This document shows, one piece after another, positions 51,788 to 62,058 of a stretch of 64,000 nucleotides of DNA. The notes beneath the pieces were generated by a model. The model was not told where the DNA came from and made no database searches. It saw only the letters and a list, made by a program, of their open reading frames with translations. The translations under genes and the position numbers were made by a program. The stretch covers positions 286,050 through 350,049 of the forward strand of contig NZ_JAASAH010000005.1 in assembly GCF_012726235.1 (NCBI RefSeq). The letters run 5' to 3'. The first letter of the stretch is position 1. Each line of letters opens with the position of its first letter. The DNA comes from Streptomyces sp. HNM0574 (lineage in GTDB: Bacteria > Actinomycetota > Actinomycetes > Streptomycetales > Streptomycetaceae).

Positions 51788-52717
51788 ATGAGACTCGGTG
51801 TCCTCGATGTGGGCTCGAACACGGTCCACCTTCTCGTCGTCGACGCGCACCCCGGCGCCCGGCCGCTGCCCGCGTACTCCCACAAGGCGGAGCTGAAGCT
51901 CGCCGAACTCCTCGACGAGGACGGCTCGATCACCCCAGCGGGCGTCGAGCGGCTCGCGGCCGCCGTGCGCGAAGCCGTCGACGTCGCCGAGGAGATGGGC
52001 GTCGAGGACCTCGTCCCCTTCGCCACCTCGGCGGTGCGCGAGGCCGCCAACGGGGAGGAGGTGCTGCGGGGCGTCGCCGACGACAGCGGCGTCAAGCTCC
52101 AGGTCCTCTCCGGCGCGGACGAGGCCCGGCTCACCTTCCTCGCGGCCCGCCGCTGGTTCGGCTGGTCGGCGGGACGGCTGCTCGTCCTCGACATCGGCGG
52201 CGGCTCCCTGGAGATCGCCTACGGGCTCGACGAGGAGCCGGACGCCGCCGTCTCGCTGCCGCTCGGCGCCGGACGCCTCACGGGCTCCTGGCTCCCGGAG
52301 GACCTGCCGGACGCGGCCGACGTGAAGGCGCTGCGGCGGCACGTACGGGCCGAAATCGCCCGCGTCGTCGGCGAGTTCAGCCGCTTCCCGGTGCCGGACC
52401 ACGCGGTCGCCACCTCGAAGACCTTCAAACAGCTCGCCCGGATCGCGGGCGCGGCGCGCTCCGGCGAGGGGCTGTACGTCCAGCGGGACCTGCACCGCAA
52501 GTCGCTGGAGGAGTGGGTGCCGCGGCTCGCCGAGATGCCGCCCGCCGAGCGCGCCGAGCTGCCCGGCGTCTCCGAGGCGCGGGCCCGCCAGCTGCTCGCG
52601 GGCGCGCTCGTCGCGGAGGGCGCGATGGACCTCTTCCGGCTCCAGCGCGTCGAGATCTGCCCCTGGGCCCTGCGCGAGGGCGTCATCCTCCAGCGCCTGG
52701 ACCACCTGCGGCCCTGA
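51788..52717 (+). CDS. ppx: Ppx/GppA-family exopolyphosphatase
   Basis: 309 residues. It removes terminal phosphate from polyphosphate (or pppGpp). The actin-like ATPase fold has phosphate motifs [18 protein letters not shown] (key [11 protein letters not shown]), [10 protein letters not shown] with the catalytic-region Glu in [11 protein letters not shown], and [14 protein letters not shown]. It lacks the C-terminal HD region of E. coli Ppx, as expected for the short actinobacterial form. ATG 51788 is used. It converges on the DUF998 gene, with a 35-nt overlap of the coding ends. Confidence 0.9.
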   Translation: MRLGVLDVGSNTVHLLVVDAHPGARPLPAYSHKAELKLAELLDEDGSITPAGVERLAAAVREAVDVAEEMGVEDLVPFATSAVREAANGEEVLRGVADDSGVKLQVLSGADEARLTFLAARRWFGWSAGRLLVLDIGGGSLEIAYGLDEEPDAAVSLPLGAGRLTGSWLPEDLPDAADVKALRRHVRAEIARVVGEFSRFPVPDHAVATSKTFKQLARIAGAARSGEGLYVQRDLHRKSLEEWVPRLAEMPPAERAELPGVSEARARQLLAGALVAEGAMDLFRLQRVEICPWALREGVILQRLDHLRP

Positions 52718-53402
52718 CGCGGCCCTCCCCGCCGCGGCCGTCCTTGGCGACGGCGGCGGCGAGGGTGAGCAGCCAGACCGCGAGGCCCAGCAGCGCCAGC
52801 CGCTGCCCGAGGCCCAGCGCCCAGGTGCCGTGGCCCGCGTACAGCGCGGCCGTCCCGGCCAGCGCCCACGCCGTGGCCGGCAGCACGCCCAGCAGGACCG
52901 CCGGCCCGCCGCGCGCCACCGCCGGCCAGATCCGGTACCGCCGCGCCGCCGCCGTCAGCGCCGCCGCGCCGACCAGCGCACCGGCGAGCGCGAGCGGGGC
53001 CGCGACGAGGCGCGCCGCGTGCGCGGCGGGCACCAGCCCGGCCGACTCCCGCGCGCGGCAGCCCGCGTCCAGCGTCGGCGTGCAGCTGAGCGGCAGCAGC
53101 GCGGCCGCGGCGCCCGCCGCGCCGGACAGCAGCAGACCCGCCCAGCCGACGGCGCTCCACGGCCGCCGCTCCACCCGCGCCAGCCCCCACCCCGCACCGG
53201 CGAGGACGAGCAGCCCCGCGAGCAGCCCCGTGACCCGGAACAGCGTCGCGTAGCGCTGGCCGTCGGCCGCGAGTTCGCCCGTCCAGGTGCGGACGGGCTC
53301 CAGGCCGGTGCCGAGGACGGGCGAGAGGACCCAGGCCGAGCAGGCGAGCGCGCCGAGCGCGAGGGGCACCGCGGCGGGGGCGGTACGGAGAGACCGGGAC
53401 AC
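52683..53402 (-). CDS. DUF998-family membrane protein
   Basis: 239 residues, six transmembrane helices and little else, with the DUF998 look: [23 protein letters not shown] (key part [18 protein letters not shown]) between helices 1 and 2, then [12 protein letters not shown] in an outside loop with two Cys that may pair. Function unknown. The GTG at 53402 is used; an ATG at 53438 would add 12 residues. Its 3' end overlaps ppx by 35 nt in convergent orientation. Confidence 0.8.
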   Translation of the reverse strand: MSRSLRTAPAAVPLALGALACSAWVLSPVLGTGLEPVRTWTGELAADGQRYATLFRVTGLLAGLLVLAGAGWGLARVERRPWSAVGWAGLLLSGAAGAAAALLPLSCTPTLDAGCRARESAGLVPAAHAARLVAAPLALAGALVGAAALTAAARRYRIWPAVARGGPAVLLGVLPATAWALAGTAALYAGHGTWALGLGQRLALLGLAVWLLTLAAAVAKDGRGGEGRVRAAGGPGAGG

Positions 53403-53625
53403 AGCCCGGAGAGTAGGCGCTCGGGCCGCGCGGCTCACGGACTGTCAGGGGACGCGAGCGCTGCGCCGTGGCCGGTGTGTGTTCCGTCTCCCGGCCGGAG
53501 GCCCGGCTGCGGGCCGCGCGCGGCCGGGGCGGCCCGGAACCAGGCGGCTCGGCGGGGTCGGCGCGGGGCGTCCGGGAGGGCGGGGGCCCGCAGTGCGCGG
53601 AGCGGGGCGTTCTAGGCTGTCTGCT

Positions 53626-54555
53626 GTGGTCCAACCTGAGGTGAGCGTTCCCGGAACGAAGGTCGCCCTGTCCACGGCCTCCGTCTATCCGGAGTCCACG
53701 GCGACGGCCTTCGAGATCGCCGCGCGCCTCGGCTACGACGGCGTCGAGGTCATGGTGTGGACCGACCCGGTCAGCCAGGACATCGAGGCGCTGCGCCGGC
53801 TCTCCGACTTCCACGGCGTCCCCGTGCTCGCCGTGCACGCGCCCTGCCTGCTGATCACCCAGCGCGTCTGGTCCACCGACCCGTGGGTGAAGCTCCAGAA
53901 GGCCCGCTCCGCCGCCGAGCGGCTCGGGGCCTCCACCGTCGTCGTGCACCCGCCGTTCCGCTGGCAGCGCGCGTACGCCCGCGAGTTCGTGCGCGGGGTG
54001 TGGCGGATGGCCGACGAGACGGACGTCCGGTTCGCCGTGGAGAACATGTTCCCCTGGCGCTACCGGGACCGGGAGATGCTCGCGTACGCGCCCGACTGGG
54101 ACCCGACGCGGGACGACTACCGGCACTTCACGCTCGACCTCTCGCACACCGCGACCTCCCGCACCGACACCCTCGCGATGCTGGACCGGATGGGCGAGCG
54201 GCTCGGGCACATCCACATCGCCGACGGCAACGGCTCCAACAAGGACGAGCACCTCGTCCCCGGGCGCGGCACGCAGCCCTGCGCCGAGGTGCTGAGCCAC
54301 CTGGGCGGCATGGGCTTCGACGGGCACGTCGTCGTCGAGGTCAACACCCGTCGCGCCATGTCGGCGGCCGAGCGCGAGGAGGACCTCGCCGAGGCGCTCG
54401 CCTACACCCGCCTCCACCTGGCGGGCGGGGCCGCCGGCGGCGAAGCGGCGCGGCGCCTCGCCGTCCCGGGCGGCACCGAGGCCCCGGGCAACCCCGGGTC
54501 CGACGACGCGGGCCCCGACGCACCCGGCGCGCGGACGAAGGGACGGCGCCGGTGA
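53626..54555 (+). CDS. sugar phosphate isomerase/epimerase-like TIM-barrel protein
   Basis: 309 residues, xylose-isomerase-like (AP endonuclease 2) fold. The metal residues appear in order: HPPFRW, VENMFPW (Glu), FTLDLSHTA (Asp, His), GHIHIADG (His) and VVVEVN (Glu). The opening [32 protein letters not shown] (key [17 protein letters not shown]) is characteristic of an actinobacterial group. The tail is Gly/Pro rich. The start is GTG 53626 (or 53641). It overlaps the TetR gene by 4 nt. Substrate unknown. Confidence 0.85.
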   Translation: MVQPEVSVPGTKVALSTASVYPESTATAFEIAARLGYDGVEVMVWTDPVSQDIEALRRLSDFHGVPVLAVHAPCLLITQRVWSTDPWVKLQKARSAAERLGASTVVVHPPFRWQRAYAREFVRGVWRMADETDVRFAVENMFPWRYRDREMLAYAPDWDPTRDDYRHFTLDLSHTATSRTDTLAMLDRMGERLGHIHIADGNGSNKDEHLVPGRGTQPCAEVLSHLGGMGFDGHVVVEVNTRRAMSAAEREEDLAEALAYTRLHLAGGAAGGEAARRLAVPGGTEAPGNPGSDDAGPDAPGARTKGRRR

Positions 54556-55190
54556 GCGCGCGTCCCGCCGGGGCCGCGCGCGGGCGCGGGCGTCCGGCCT
54601 CCGCGGCGCGCGGCGCGGACGAACCGGCCACCCGGGACCGCATCCTCGTCGCCGCGCGCACCGAGTTCGCCGAGCGCGGCTACGACAAGGCGTCCGTACG
54701 GGCCATCGCCCGCCGGGCCGAGGTCGACTCCGCGCTGGTGCACCACTACTTCGGCACCAAGGAGGGCGTCTTCGGCGCCGCCGTCGAGGGCGCCTTCGCC
54801 CCGGCGCTGGCCGCCCCCGACCTGGTCAGCGGCATCCTCGCGGAGGGCGGCGGCCGGGGCGCGGGGGAGCGGCTGGTCCGCTTCATGTTCGCGATCTGGG
54901 ACAACGAGCCGACCCGGGAGCCGATCCTCGCGATCGTGCGCTCCGCCGTCAGCAACGAGACCGCGGCCCGGATCTTCCGCGAGCTGCTCACCCGGCAGGT
55001 CGTCGGCCGGATCACCGCCGAGGTCGACCTGCCCGACATCGAGCTGCGGGCCGAGCTGGCCGTGGCGCAGCTCGTCGGGGTGGCGCTGATGCGGTACGTC
55101 ATCAAGCTGGAGCCGGTCGCCTCCGAGGACCCGGAGGAGCTGATCGCCCGCCTCGCCCCGGTCGTGGAGCGCCACCTCACCGGAGCCTGA
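54552..55190 (+). CDS. TetR/AcrR-family regulator
   Basis: 212 residues. The N-terminal HTH is classical: [44 protein letters not shown] (key parts [17 protein letters not shown] and [16 protein letters not shown]). The C-terminal ligand domain has a TetR_C-like [21 protein letters not shown]. It starts at GTG 54552, overlapping the isomerase stop, so it is translationally coupled to that enzyme. Its target and ligand are unknown; the first 25 residues are a basic Ala/Arg-rich extension. Confidence 0.9.
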   Translation: MSARPAGAARGRGRPASAARGADEPATRDRILVAARTEFAERGYDKASVRAIARRAEVDSALVHHYFGTKEGVFGAAVEGAFAPALAAPDLVSGILAEGGGRGAGERLVRFMFAIWDNEPTREPILAIVRSAVSNETAARIFRELLTRQVVGRITAEVDLPDIELRAELAVAQLVGVALMRYVIKLEPVASEDPEELIARLAPVVERHLTGA

Positions 55191-55217
55191 GCAGCGCCCC
55201 GGGGGCGAGATGTGTGT

Positions 55218-55230
55218 CTCACCATGTGAG
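55218..55230. promoter_or_regulatory. short palindrome upstream of ilvD
   Basis: CTCAC-CAT-GTGAG, a perfect 5-bp inverted repeat 156 bp before the ilvD start. It may be an operator; the site is short and chance is not excluded. Confidence 0.25.
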
Positions 55231-55385
55231 CAATCCGTCCCGGATCATGAGCGCGGGGCGTAGCCTCGAAGGCCATTACAGCGTGACACCGTGGTCGCGT
55301 CCCGACCGGGCCAGGACCGCACAGCGGCCAGGCGGCGGAGGGCGGACGGGCCACGGGCACAAGGCGATTGAGGAGTGGAGCAGCC

Positions 55386-57227
55386 ATGCCTGAGCTGAGG
55401 TCCCGCACTGTCACCCACGGCCGCAACATGGCGGGCGCCCGTGCGCTCATGCAGGCCTCGGGCGTAGCGCGCGAGGACTTCGGCAAGCCGATCATCGCGG
55501 TGGCGAACAGCTTCACCGAGTTCGTGCCCGGGCACACCCACCTCCAGCCCGTCGGCCGGATCGTCAGCGAGGCGATCAAGGAGGCCGGGGGCATCCCGCG
55601 CGAGTTCAACACCATCGCCGTCGACGACGGCATCGCGATGGGCCACGGCGGCATGCTCTACTCGCTGCCCTCCCGCGATCTGATCGCCGACTCCGTCGAG
55701 TACATGACGGAGGCGCACTGCGCCGACGCGCTGATCTGCATCTCCAACTGCGACAAGATCACGCCCGGGATGCTGATGGCCGCGATGCGGCTGAACATCC
55801 CCACCGTCTTCGTCTCCGGCGGCCCGATGGAGTCCGGCACCGCGACGCTGGTCAACGGCACCGTCCGGAAACTCGACCTGATCACCGCGATCGCCGACTC
55901 CGCGAACGACAGCGTCTCGGACGAGGACCTCCGCCGCATCGAGGACAACGCCTGCCCCACCTGCGGCTCCTGCTCCGGCATGTTCACCGCCAACTCGATG
56001 AACTGCCTGACCGAGGCCATGGGCCTCTCCCTGCCGGGCAACGGCTCCGTCCTGGCCACCCACACCGCCCGCAAGGCGCTGTACGAGGACGCCGGACGCA
56101 CCGTCGTCGAGCTGGCCGGCCGCTACTACGACCAGGACGACGAGACCGTCCTGCCGCGCGCCATCGGCGGCCGGGCCGCCTTCGAGAACGCCATGGCCCT
56201 GGACATCGCCATGGGCGGCTCGACCAACACGATCCTGCACCTGCTCGCCGCCGCGCAGGAGGCCGGCCTCGACTTCACGATGGCCGACATCAACGAGCTC
56301 TCCCGCGCCCTGCCCTGCCTGAGCAAGGTCGCCCCGAACGGCTCGTACTACATGGAGGACGTGCACCGCGCGGGCGGCATCCCCGCCATCCTCGGCGAGC
56401 TGTACCGCGCCGGACTGCTCAACGAGGACGTCCAGGCCGTGCACTCCCCGTCCCTGGCCGACTGGCTCAAGAACTGGGACGTCCGCGGCGGTTCGCCCTC
56501 CGAGGAGGCCGTCGAGCTGTTCCACGCCGCGCCCGGCTGCGTCCGCTCCGCGACGGCCTTCTCCCAGTCCGAGCGCTGGGACACCCTCGACACCGACGCC
56601 GAGAACGGCTGCATCCGCGACGTCGCGCACGCCTACTCCACCGAGGGCGGCCTGGCGGTGCTGTACGGCAACCTCGCCGAGAACGGCTGCGTGGTGAAGA
56701 CCGCGGGTGTCGACGAGTCGATCCTGACCTTCACCGGGCCCGCCGTCGTCTGCGAGTCCCAGGAGGAGGCCGTCGACGCGATCCTGAAGAAGCAGGTCAA
56801 GGAGGGCGACGTGGTCGTCATCCGGTACGAGGGCCCCAAGGGCGGCCCCGGCATGCAGGAGATGCTCTACCCGACGTCCTTCCTCAAGGGCCGCGGCCTG
56901 GGCAAGGCGTGCGCGCTGGTCACCGACGGCCGCTTCTCCGGCGGCACCTCGGGCCTCTCCATCGGCCACGCCTCCCCGGAGGCGGCCGCGGGCGGCACCA
57001 TCGCGCTGGTCGAGACGGGCGACGAGATCGTCATCGACATCCCCCACCGCAGCATCGAACTCAACGTCGCCGACGAGGTGCTGGCGGCCCGCCGCGAGGC
57101 GCTCGGCGGCCGGTACGCGCCCAAGGCGCGCGAGCGGAAGGTCTCCACGGCCCTCCGCGCCTACGCCGCCATGGCCACCAGCGCCGACCGCGGCGCCGTC
57201 CGCGACCTCGGTCAGCTGGAGAACTGA
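55386..57227 (+). CDS. ilvD: dihydroxy-acid dehydratase
   Basis: 613 residues, the long form. It makes 2-ketoisovalerate and 2-keto-3-methylvalerate in valine and isoleucine synthesis, using an Fe-S cluster. The cluster Cys are in [12 protein letters not shown] and [19 protein letters not shown]. Blocks [15 protein letters not shown] [31 protein letters not shown] and [21 protein letters not shown] (key [17 protein letters not shown]) are all present. The ATG at 55386 has SD GAGGAG. It is not with ilvBNC, as usual in Streptomyces. A terminator follows. Confidence 0.97.
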   Translation: MPELRSRTVTHGRNMAGARALMQASGVAREDFGKPIIAVANSFTEFVPGHTHLQPVGRIVSEAIKEAGGIPREFNTIAVDDGIAMGHGGMLYSLPSRDLIADSVEYMTEAHCADALICISNCDKITPGMLMAAMRLNIPTVFVSGGPMESGTATLVNGTVRKLDLITAIADSANDSVSDEDLRRIEDNACPTCGSCSGMFTANSMNCLTEAMGLSLPGNGSVLATHTARKALYEDAGRTVVELAGRYYDQDDETVLPRAIGGRAAFENAMALDIAMGGSTNTILHLLAAAQEAGLDFTMADINELSRALPCLSKVAPNGSYYMEDVHRAGGIPAILGELYRAGLLNEDVQAVHSPSLADWLKNWDVRGGSPSEEAVELFHAAPGCVRSATAFSQSERWDTLDTDAENGCIRDVAHAYSTEGGLAVLYGNLAENGCVVKTAGVDESILTFTGPAVVCESQEEAVDAILKKQVKEGDVVVIRYEGPKGGPGMQEMLYPTSFLKGRGLGKACALVTDGRFSGGTSGLSIGHASPEAAAGGTIALVETGDEIVIDIPHRSIELNVADEVLAARREALGGRYAPKARERKVSTALRAYAAMATSADRGAVRDLGQLEN

Positions 57228-57231
57228 GCCC

Positions 57232-57285
57232 GCACACCCCGCCCGCCCCGCTGCCGGAGCCCTCGGCGCGGGGCGGGCGTGTGCT
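57232..57285 (+). terminator. long GC hairpin after ilvD
   Basis: CGCCCGCCCCGC (57239-57251 region) pairs with GCGGGGCGGGCG, extended outward by GCACA/TGTGC. It spans from just after the stop to the next gene's start region. Confidence 0.7.
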
Positions 57286-57300
57286 GCGACAATCGGCAGC

Positions 57301-57816
57301 GTGAGCACTCAGGACGAGCAGAGCAGGAAGCAGGCCCCGGAGCCCGAGCCCATCCGGTTCTACGGGACGACGTGGGTGGACCACAGCGGCGGCTACCCGC
57401 TGCGCCGCCTCGGCCTCGGCCTGGGCGCCCTCGCCGCCGCCGTCGCGGGCGCGTTCGTGCTGCGGCTGGCGTACGACGGGCTGGCCATCGCGGACGTCGG
57501 CAGCTGGGTCACCGTCCTGGTCGTCGTCGCCTTCGCGGTGTGCAGCTCGCTGGCCTTCTCCCGCACCCTGGGCGGCTACCTGCGCCGGGACGACGACGGC
57601 GCGGCGGCCGCCGACTCGTCGCTGCGCAGCGTGAAGGCGATCGGCTTCATCGGCGTGCTCGCCGCGTACGCGCTGCGCACCGTCGTCGAGGCACCCGGCG
57701 AGAAGCTGCTCCGCGCCGAGTACGAGGCGGAGCTGGAGCGGTACGAGAAGCGGCGCACCTCCCGCACCGGCAACCCGGCCGCCAAGCGGAAGCGCGGCGG
57801 CCGCACCCGGCGCTGA
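57301..57816 (+). CDS. conserved membrane protein
   Basis: 171 residues. Three hydrophobic segments (about 36-56, 66-86 and 117-135) are followed by a charged, basic C-terminal tail (EAELERYEKRRTSRTGNPAAKRKRGG, key part NPAAKRKRGG). The N-terminus has RFYGTTWVDHSGGYPLRRLGLG, a pattern I recall next to ilvD in other Streptomyces, but I know no function. The start is GTG 57301. A clear terminator follows. Confidence 0.75.
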   Translation: MSTQDEQSRKQAPEPEPIRFYGTTWVDHSGGYPLRRLGLGLGALAAAVAGAFVLRLAYDGLAIADVGSWVTVLVVVAFAVCSSLAFSRTLGGYLRRDDDGAAAADSSLRSVKAIGFIGVLAAYALRTVVEAPGEKLLRAEYEAELERYEKRRTSRTGNPAAKRKRGGRTRR

Positions 57817-57827
57817 ACCACACGAAA

Positions 57828-57868
57828 GCCGCCCCGGCTCCGGGCTGAGAACCCGGAGCCGGGGCGGC
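57828..57868. terminator. bidirectional terminator before sulP
   Basis: GCCGCCCCGGCTCCGGG (57828-57844) and its exact complement (57852-57868) flank CTGAGAA. It separates the convergent membrane-protein and SulP genes. Confidence 0.88.
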
Positions 57869-57910
57869 CGTGTGTCCGGCGGACCGGGCCAACCCCCGGC
57901 CCGCGGACGG

Positions 57911-59497
57911 CTAGTGGCGCGCGGCCCCCGTGGTGGCCTCTTCCGAGGCCACCGCTATGGAGTCCGCGGCCCCGTCCGCGTCGCCTTCACCGGAACCCGC
58001 GCCCTGACCGGTCGCGGCCCCGGCGCGTGCGGCGGCCCGGTTGTGCTGCTCCTCCCAGGTGGACAGCGCCATGCCGCAGGCGTGGTCCATGTGCCGCAGC
58101 CCGCCGAGGTTCAGCTCGACGCCCCGGTCGGCCGGCAGCGACTCCAGGTTGTCCAGCAGCTTCGGCAGCCGCAGGAACGTCGCGTTGCCCGAGACGCGGA
58201 CCTTCAGCGGCCGGCCGGCGCCCGGGTCGTCGACGTCCACGTGCACGTGCGAGGTCTCCCAGGCGGTCTTGATCACGGCGAGGCCGAGACCGATGAGCAC
58301 GCCCTGGAACATGTCGATCAGCACGATCGACACCGCGGTCACCGCGAGCACCACGGCCTCGGCCCGGTGCTCACGCCACAGCGGACCGATGTCCTTGACG
58401 GGGATCAGCTTCCAGCCCGCGTGCACCAGCACACCGGCCAGCGCGGCCAGCGGGATGACGCTGAGCGCGGCCGGCAGCGCGGCGGCGAAGATCAGCAGCC
58501 AGACGCCGTGCAGCACCCGGGACGCCTTCGTCTTCGCACCGGCCGAGACGTTCGCCGAGCTGCGGACGATGACGGCCGTCATCGGCAGCGCACCGAGCAG
58601 ACCGCAGACGGTGTTGCCCGCGCCCTGCGCCATCAGCTCCTTGTCGTACTCCGTCTTCGGCCCGTCGTGCAGCCGGTCCACGGCCGCCGCGCTGAACAGC
58701 GACTCGGCCGAGGCGATCAGCGTGAACGCGAGCACCGTGCCCAGCGCGCCGACGCTGACCAGCGCGCCGATGTTCTCCATCCCGGGCAGCTGCACGGCCT
58801 CCAGCAGACCCTGCACCTCGACCCGGGCGATGGGCAGCCCCGGGACGGCGGTGACCACGGTGGCCAGCGCGACGGCGGCCAGCGGAGCGGGGACGATCTT
58901 CTGCGCGGCCTTCCACTTCGGCCAGAACACCAGCACCAGGATGGTGCCGACACCGACGGCCAGCGCCATCAGCGCCTCCGTCGAGCCGATGACGTCGACG
59001 ACCAGCCCGGGGATACCGGCGATCTTCGAGATGCCGTCGTTCGGCGCCTTCTGGTCGGCCAGCGAGTAGACCTGGCCGGCGATCAGCACCAGGCCGATGC
59101 CCGCGAGCATGCCCTGCACCACGGACACCGAGATGGCCCGGAACCAGCGGCCGAACTTCAGTGCGCCCAGGAGCAGTTGGAGCAGCCCGGAGGCCAGCAC
59201 GATGGCGCCGAGCGTGGCCAGCCCGTACGTCTGCACCGCCTCGTACACGAGCACGGTCAGACCCGCGGCCGGACCGCTGACCTGTAGCGAGCTACCGGGC
59301 AGCAGGCCGGTGACGAGACCGCCCACGATGCCCGTGATCAGACCGACCTCGGCCGGTACACCGGAGGCGACGGCGACGCCGACACACAGCGGCAGCGCCA
59401 CGAGGAAGACCACGAGGGATGCGGTGAAGTCGGCCCGGAAGGAGCCCCGGCTCTTCATGGGGAAGCTGTCGGACAGTTTCTTCTTCGCGAGATCCAT
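57911..59497 (-). CDS. SulP-family anion (probably bicarbonate) transporter with STAS domain
   Basis: 528 residues. About 10-12 helices span 20-400, with the SulP blocks LVVFLVALPLCVGVAVASGV, GSSLQVSGPAAGLTVLV and ALPMTAVIVRSSANV (key PMTAVIVRSSANVSAGAKTK). A C-terminal STAS domain runs about 415-490. The gene follows a carbonic anhydrase by 41 bp on the same strand, so bicarbonate is the likeliest substrate; sulfate is the alternative. The tail is Ala/Gly rich. ATG 59497 begins MDLAKKK. Confidence 0.93.
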   Translation of the reverse strand: MDLAKKKLSDSFPMKSRGSFRADFTASLVVFLVALPLCVGVAVASGVPAEVGLITGIVGGLVTGLLPGSSLQVSGPAAGLTVLVYEAVQTYGLATLGAIVLASGLLQLLLGALKFGRWFRAISVSVVQGMLAGIGLVLIAGQVYSLADQKAPNDGISKIAGIPGLVVDVIGSTEALMALAVGVGTILVLVFWPKWKAAQKIVPAPLAAVALATVVTAVPGLPIARVEVQGLLEAVQLPGMENIGALVSVGALGTVLAFTLIASAESLFSAAAVDRLHDGPKTEYDKELMAQGAGNTVCGLLGALPMTAVIVRSSANVSAGAKTKASRVLHGVWLLIFAAALPAALSVIPLAALAGVLVHAGWKLIPVKDIGPLWREHRAEAVVLAVTAVSIVLIDMFQGVLIGLGLAVIKTAWETSHVHVDVDDPGAGRPLKVRVSGNATFLRLPKLLDNLESLPADRGVELNLGGLRHMDHACGMALSTWEEQHNRAAARAGAATGQGAGSGEGDADGAADSIAVASEEATTGAARH

Positions 59498-59538
59498 GAG
59501 TGTTTCTCAGTTCTGTCTTCAGGAGGCGGGGGCGCGCC

Positions 59539-60165
59539 TCAGAGCGGTAGGAAGGCGTCGACGTCCGGCCGGTGCTCCAGCACCAGGCCCGTGTCGATGG
59601 CGTAGAACCAGCCGTGCAGCCGCAGATCGCCGGCCTCCAGGCGGCGCTGCACGCACGGGTAGCCGCGCAGCCGCTCCACCTGCGCCCGCACGTGGCGCTG
59701 GACGGCGGCGCTGACCTGGGGTTCGTCCTTCTCGTGGTGGTCGGCGGCGAGTTCGGCCGGCTCGGCCAGCTGGCTGCGCAGCCAGCCGTCGACCGCGGGC
59801 ACGGCCGCCAGGTCCTCGTCGCGCACCCGCGCGCCGACGGCGCCGCAGTGCGAGTGGCCACAGACGACGATGTCCGGGACCTGGAGCACGCTGACCGCGT
59901 ACTCGATCGTCGCCGCCTCACCGCTGCAGTCGGGACGGTCGGAAGCGCCGTACGGGGGAACGGCGTTGCCCGCCGTCCGGAGCTCGAACAGCTGGCCGGG
60001 CTGGGACCCGGTGATCAGCGAGGGGATCACCCGCGAGTCGGAGCAGGTGATGAAGAGGACCTCGGGCGCCTGGCCCTGGGCGAGCTTGCCGAAGCGCTCG
60101 CGTTCCTCGTCGAGGGTGGTGATGCGGGAGTGGAAGTCACGGGCGTGGTGGATGAAGGAATCCAT
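59539..60165 (-). CDS. beta-class carbonic anhydrase
   Basis: 208 residues. It interconverts CO2 and bicarbonate. The zinc ligands of the beta class are intact: Cys41 and Asp43 in CSDSR (with Arg45 of the Asp-Arg dyad), and His104 and Cys107 in CGHSHCGA. The rest of the fold matches, ending LVLEHRPDVDAFLPL. It starts at ATG 60165 and is the first gene of a two-gene unit with the SulP transporter, a CO2/bicarbonate supply pair. Confidence 0.95.
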   Translation of the reverse strand: MDSFIHHARDFHSRITTLDEERERFGKLAQGQAPEVLFITCSDSRVIPSLITGSQPGQLFELRTAGNAVPPYGASDRPDCSGEAATIEYAVSVLQVPDIVVCGHSHCGAVGARVRDEDLAAVPAVDGWLRSQLAEPAELAADHHEKDEPQVSAAVQRHVRAQVERLRGYPCVQRRLEAGDLRLHGWFYAIDTGLVLEHRPDVDAFLPL

Positions 60166-60501
60166 GTGGGGGTCGCCTCCATGCCGCCTCCGCGGTCCGG
60201 CACGCCGGTGCCTGCGCAGGGGCGGTCAGATCGCTGTGCGTACGGATGTAGGGGTCAGGTGCGCGAGGGGACACGGAGGGGAGCGGGCGCCGTTGCCGCG
60301 CGTCCGCCGTGACACACACCGTCGGGAAGAGCCGCGCCATCGCCGCACGGCCCCTGCGGGGCGGTACGCGGGTACGACGCGGTGCCGTCGCCCCGGTCGG
60401 GGCGGCGGTCGGAGAACGGGACGCGGCGCGTCCGCGCCCGGCTCGTGAGCGCGCGGCTCAGAGCGGAGCGGGTGCCGTACCGGTCCCGGTGGGCTGCGTG
60501 A
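60166..60501. other. 336-bp intergenic region
   Basis: The promoter side of the carbonic anhydrase-SulP unit and the 3' side of the small secreted-protein gene. No gene, riboswitch or strong repeat seen. Confidence 0.4.
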
Positions 60502-60882
60502 TCAGCAGCGGAACACCTGGTGCATCACGGGCAGTTCGACCGATCTCGGCGAAGCGGGCACGGCGTCGCGCCCCAGGAGGGACATGACGGGCATGCCCTT
60601 GCGCTCCGCACGGAGAGAGCAGTCGATGACCCGTACCAGGTGCAGTTGCGGCGCCACGCCGTTGCCGGCCTGCCGTGCGCCGCGCCGGGTGCGGCAGTCC
60701 TCCATGAGCGAGACCGAGGTCTTCTTCTCGGGGTGCCCGCTCACGGACCGCTCGGCGGTGATCTCCGCCCGTTCCTCCGGGGGGAGCATCCGAGCGGTGG
60801 ACGAGCCGGTCAGGGCCACCAGGGACAGGAGAAGGACGATGCCGGTGACGAGTGCGCGGGTGATTCCCCTGCGGTGTCGCAC
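60502..60882 (-). CDS. small exported or membrane-tethered protein
   Basis: 126 residues, not recognised. A basic N-terminus (RHRRGITR) leads to a hydrophobic segment (10-28, ALVTGIVLLLSLVALTG) that is a signal peptide or anchor. The rest is soluble with three Cys (in EDCRTRRG, IDCSLRAE and the final VFRC). The GTG at 60882 has a strong SD (GGAGGA), which supports it as real. No neighbours in the same unit. Confidence 0.65.
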   Translation of the reverse strand: MRHRRGITRALVTGIVLLLSLVALTGSSTARMLPPEERAEITAERSVSGHPEKKTSVSLMEDCRTRRGARQAGNGVAPQLHLVRVIDCSLRAERKGMPVMSLLGRDAVPASPRSVELPVMHQVFRC

Positions 60883-61224
60883 GGTGTCCTCCTTCCTGGC
60901 GCGGGCCGTGTCCGGCGTGCCCTGACCGGGGCCTTACGGGGCGTACCGGATCGGGCGGAAGCTGCCTCGGTCCACGAAGAGGAACACGTGTCCGGTGCGG
61001 ACCGCCATGGAGTTTTCCACGGCCGTTGGACAGCGAACTCCATTGTGTCCAGGGGGTTGTGGCGATTCGCAAGTCGCGCTGTGAACTCTCGATGAACTAC
61101 AGGGCAGATCTGACCGGAATCAGGAGCGTGCTTTCCGCCAGCTTGGTGCACGCGCCCCCGCGCGCGGTCGTGACACACGTGCGCGCGCTTGACGGGGCAC
61201 GCCCGCGGGCCCACAATTCATCAC
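60883..61224. other. 342-bp intergenic region with the ABC-operon promoter
   Basis: Divergent spacer between the small exported-protein gene and the ABC operon. The right part holds the promoter and operator described below. Between 61000 and 61110 it is A+T richer with no gene seen. Confidence 0.5.
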
Positions 61225-61233
61225 ATGATGAAT
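61189..61233 (+). promoter_or_regulatory. promoter with palindromic operator for the ABC exporter operon
   Basis: TTGACG (61189-61194), a 17-bp spacer and CACAAT (61212-61217) make a -35/-10 pair. The start of transcription would fall at about 61224, on the ATG at 61225, so the transcript is probably leaderless. The palindrome ATTCATCACATGATGAAT (61216-61233) covers the start. A TetR-, GntR- or MarR-type repressor is likely; no regulator gene is adjacent. Confidence 0.72.
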
Positions 61234-62019
61234 AACTGGCGAGGGGGCCGCGCCGACCGCCCCGGAGCCCGGCGGGAGCCCACGGACGCGGAGACCCCCG
61301 CCGTCCACGCCTCCGGGATCACCGTCGAACGCGGCGGCACCACCGTCCTCGACGGCCTCACCTTCGACGTCGCCCCCGGCACCGTCACCGGCCTGCTCGG
61401 CCCCTCCGGCTGCGGCAAATCCACCCTGATGCGCGCCGTCGCCGGCACCCAGGCGAGAGTCACCGGCACCCTCGACGTCCTCGGCCGCCCCGCCGGCACG
61501 GCCCCGCTCCGCTCCCGCGTCGGCTACGTGACCCAATCGCCCTCCGTGTACAGCGACCTGACCGCCCGTCAGAACCTGGACTACTACGCGTCCGTCCTCG
61601 GCATCCCCCGCGCCGACCGCGCCCGGCAGGTCGCCGCAGCCCTCGCCGACGTCGACCTCACCCCGCACGCCGACGCGCTCACCGCCCGCCTCTCCGGCGG
61701 CCAGCTCTCCCGCGTCTCCCTCGCCGTCGCCCTGCTCGGCAGCCCCGAACTCCTCGTCCTGGACGAGCCGACCGTCGGCCTCGACCCCGTCCTCCGCCGC
61801 GACCTGTGGAACCTCTTCCACCGCCTCGCCGCCGAACGGGGGACCACCCTGCTCATCTCCTCGCACGTGATGGACGAGGCCGACCGCTGCCAACAGCTGC
61901 TCCTGATGCGCGCCGGCCGCATCCTCGCCACCGACTCCCCCGCCGCACTCCGCGCCCGCACCGGCACCGCCACCGTCGAGGACGCCTTCCTCCACCTCGT
62001 CGAGGCCGACCGCGCCTGA
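61225..62019 (+). CDS. ABC transporter ATP-binding protein (ABC-2 drug/antibiotic exporter type)
   Basis: 264 residues. Walker A is GPSGCGKST, the signature LSGGQLSRVS, Walker B ELLVLDEPTVGLDP, and the His loop SSHVMDEADRC, all intact. The N-terminal 35 residues are polar and not conserved. It would power the adjacent permease. Substrate unknown; such pairs usually export drugs or lipids. ATG 61225 is chosen because the promoter suggests leaderless translation there; ATG 61228 is the alternative. Confidence 0.93.
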   Translation: MMNNWRGGRADRPGARREPTDAETPAVHASGITVERGGTTVLDGLTFDVAPGTVTGLLGPSGCGKSTLMRAVAGTQARVTGTLDVLGRPAGTAPLRSRVGYVTQSPSVYSDLTARQNLDYYASVLGIPRADRARQVAAALADVDLTPHADALTARLSGGQLSRVSLAVALLGSPELLVLDEPTVGLDPVLRRDLWNLFHRLAAERGTTLLISSHVMDEADRCQQLLLMRAGRILATDSPAALRARTGTATVEDAFLHLVEADRA

Positions 62020-62058
62020 CCACCCGGCACGCGAGCCCCCAGCAGAAGGACCACCGCC

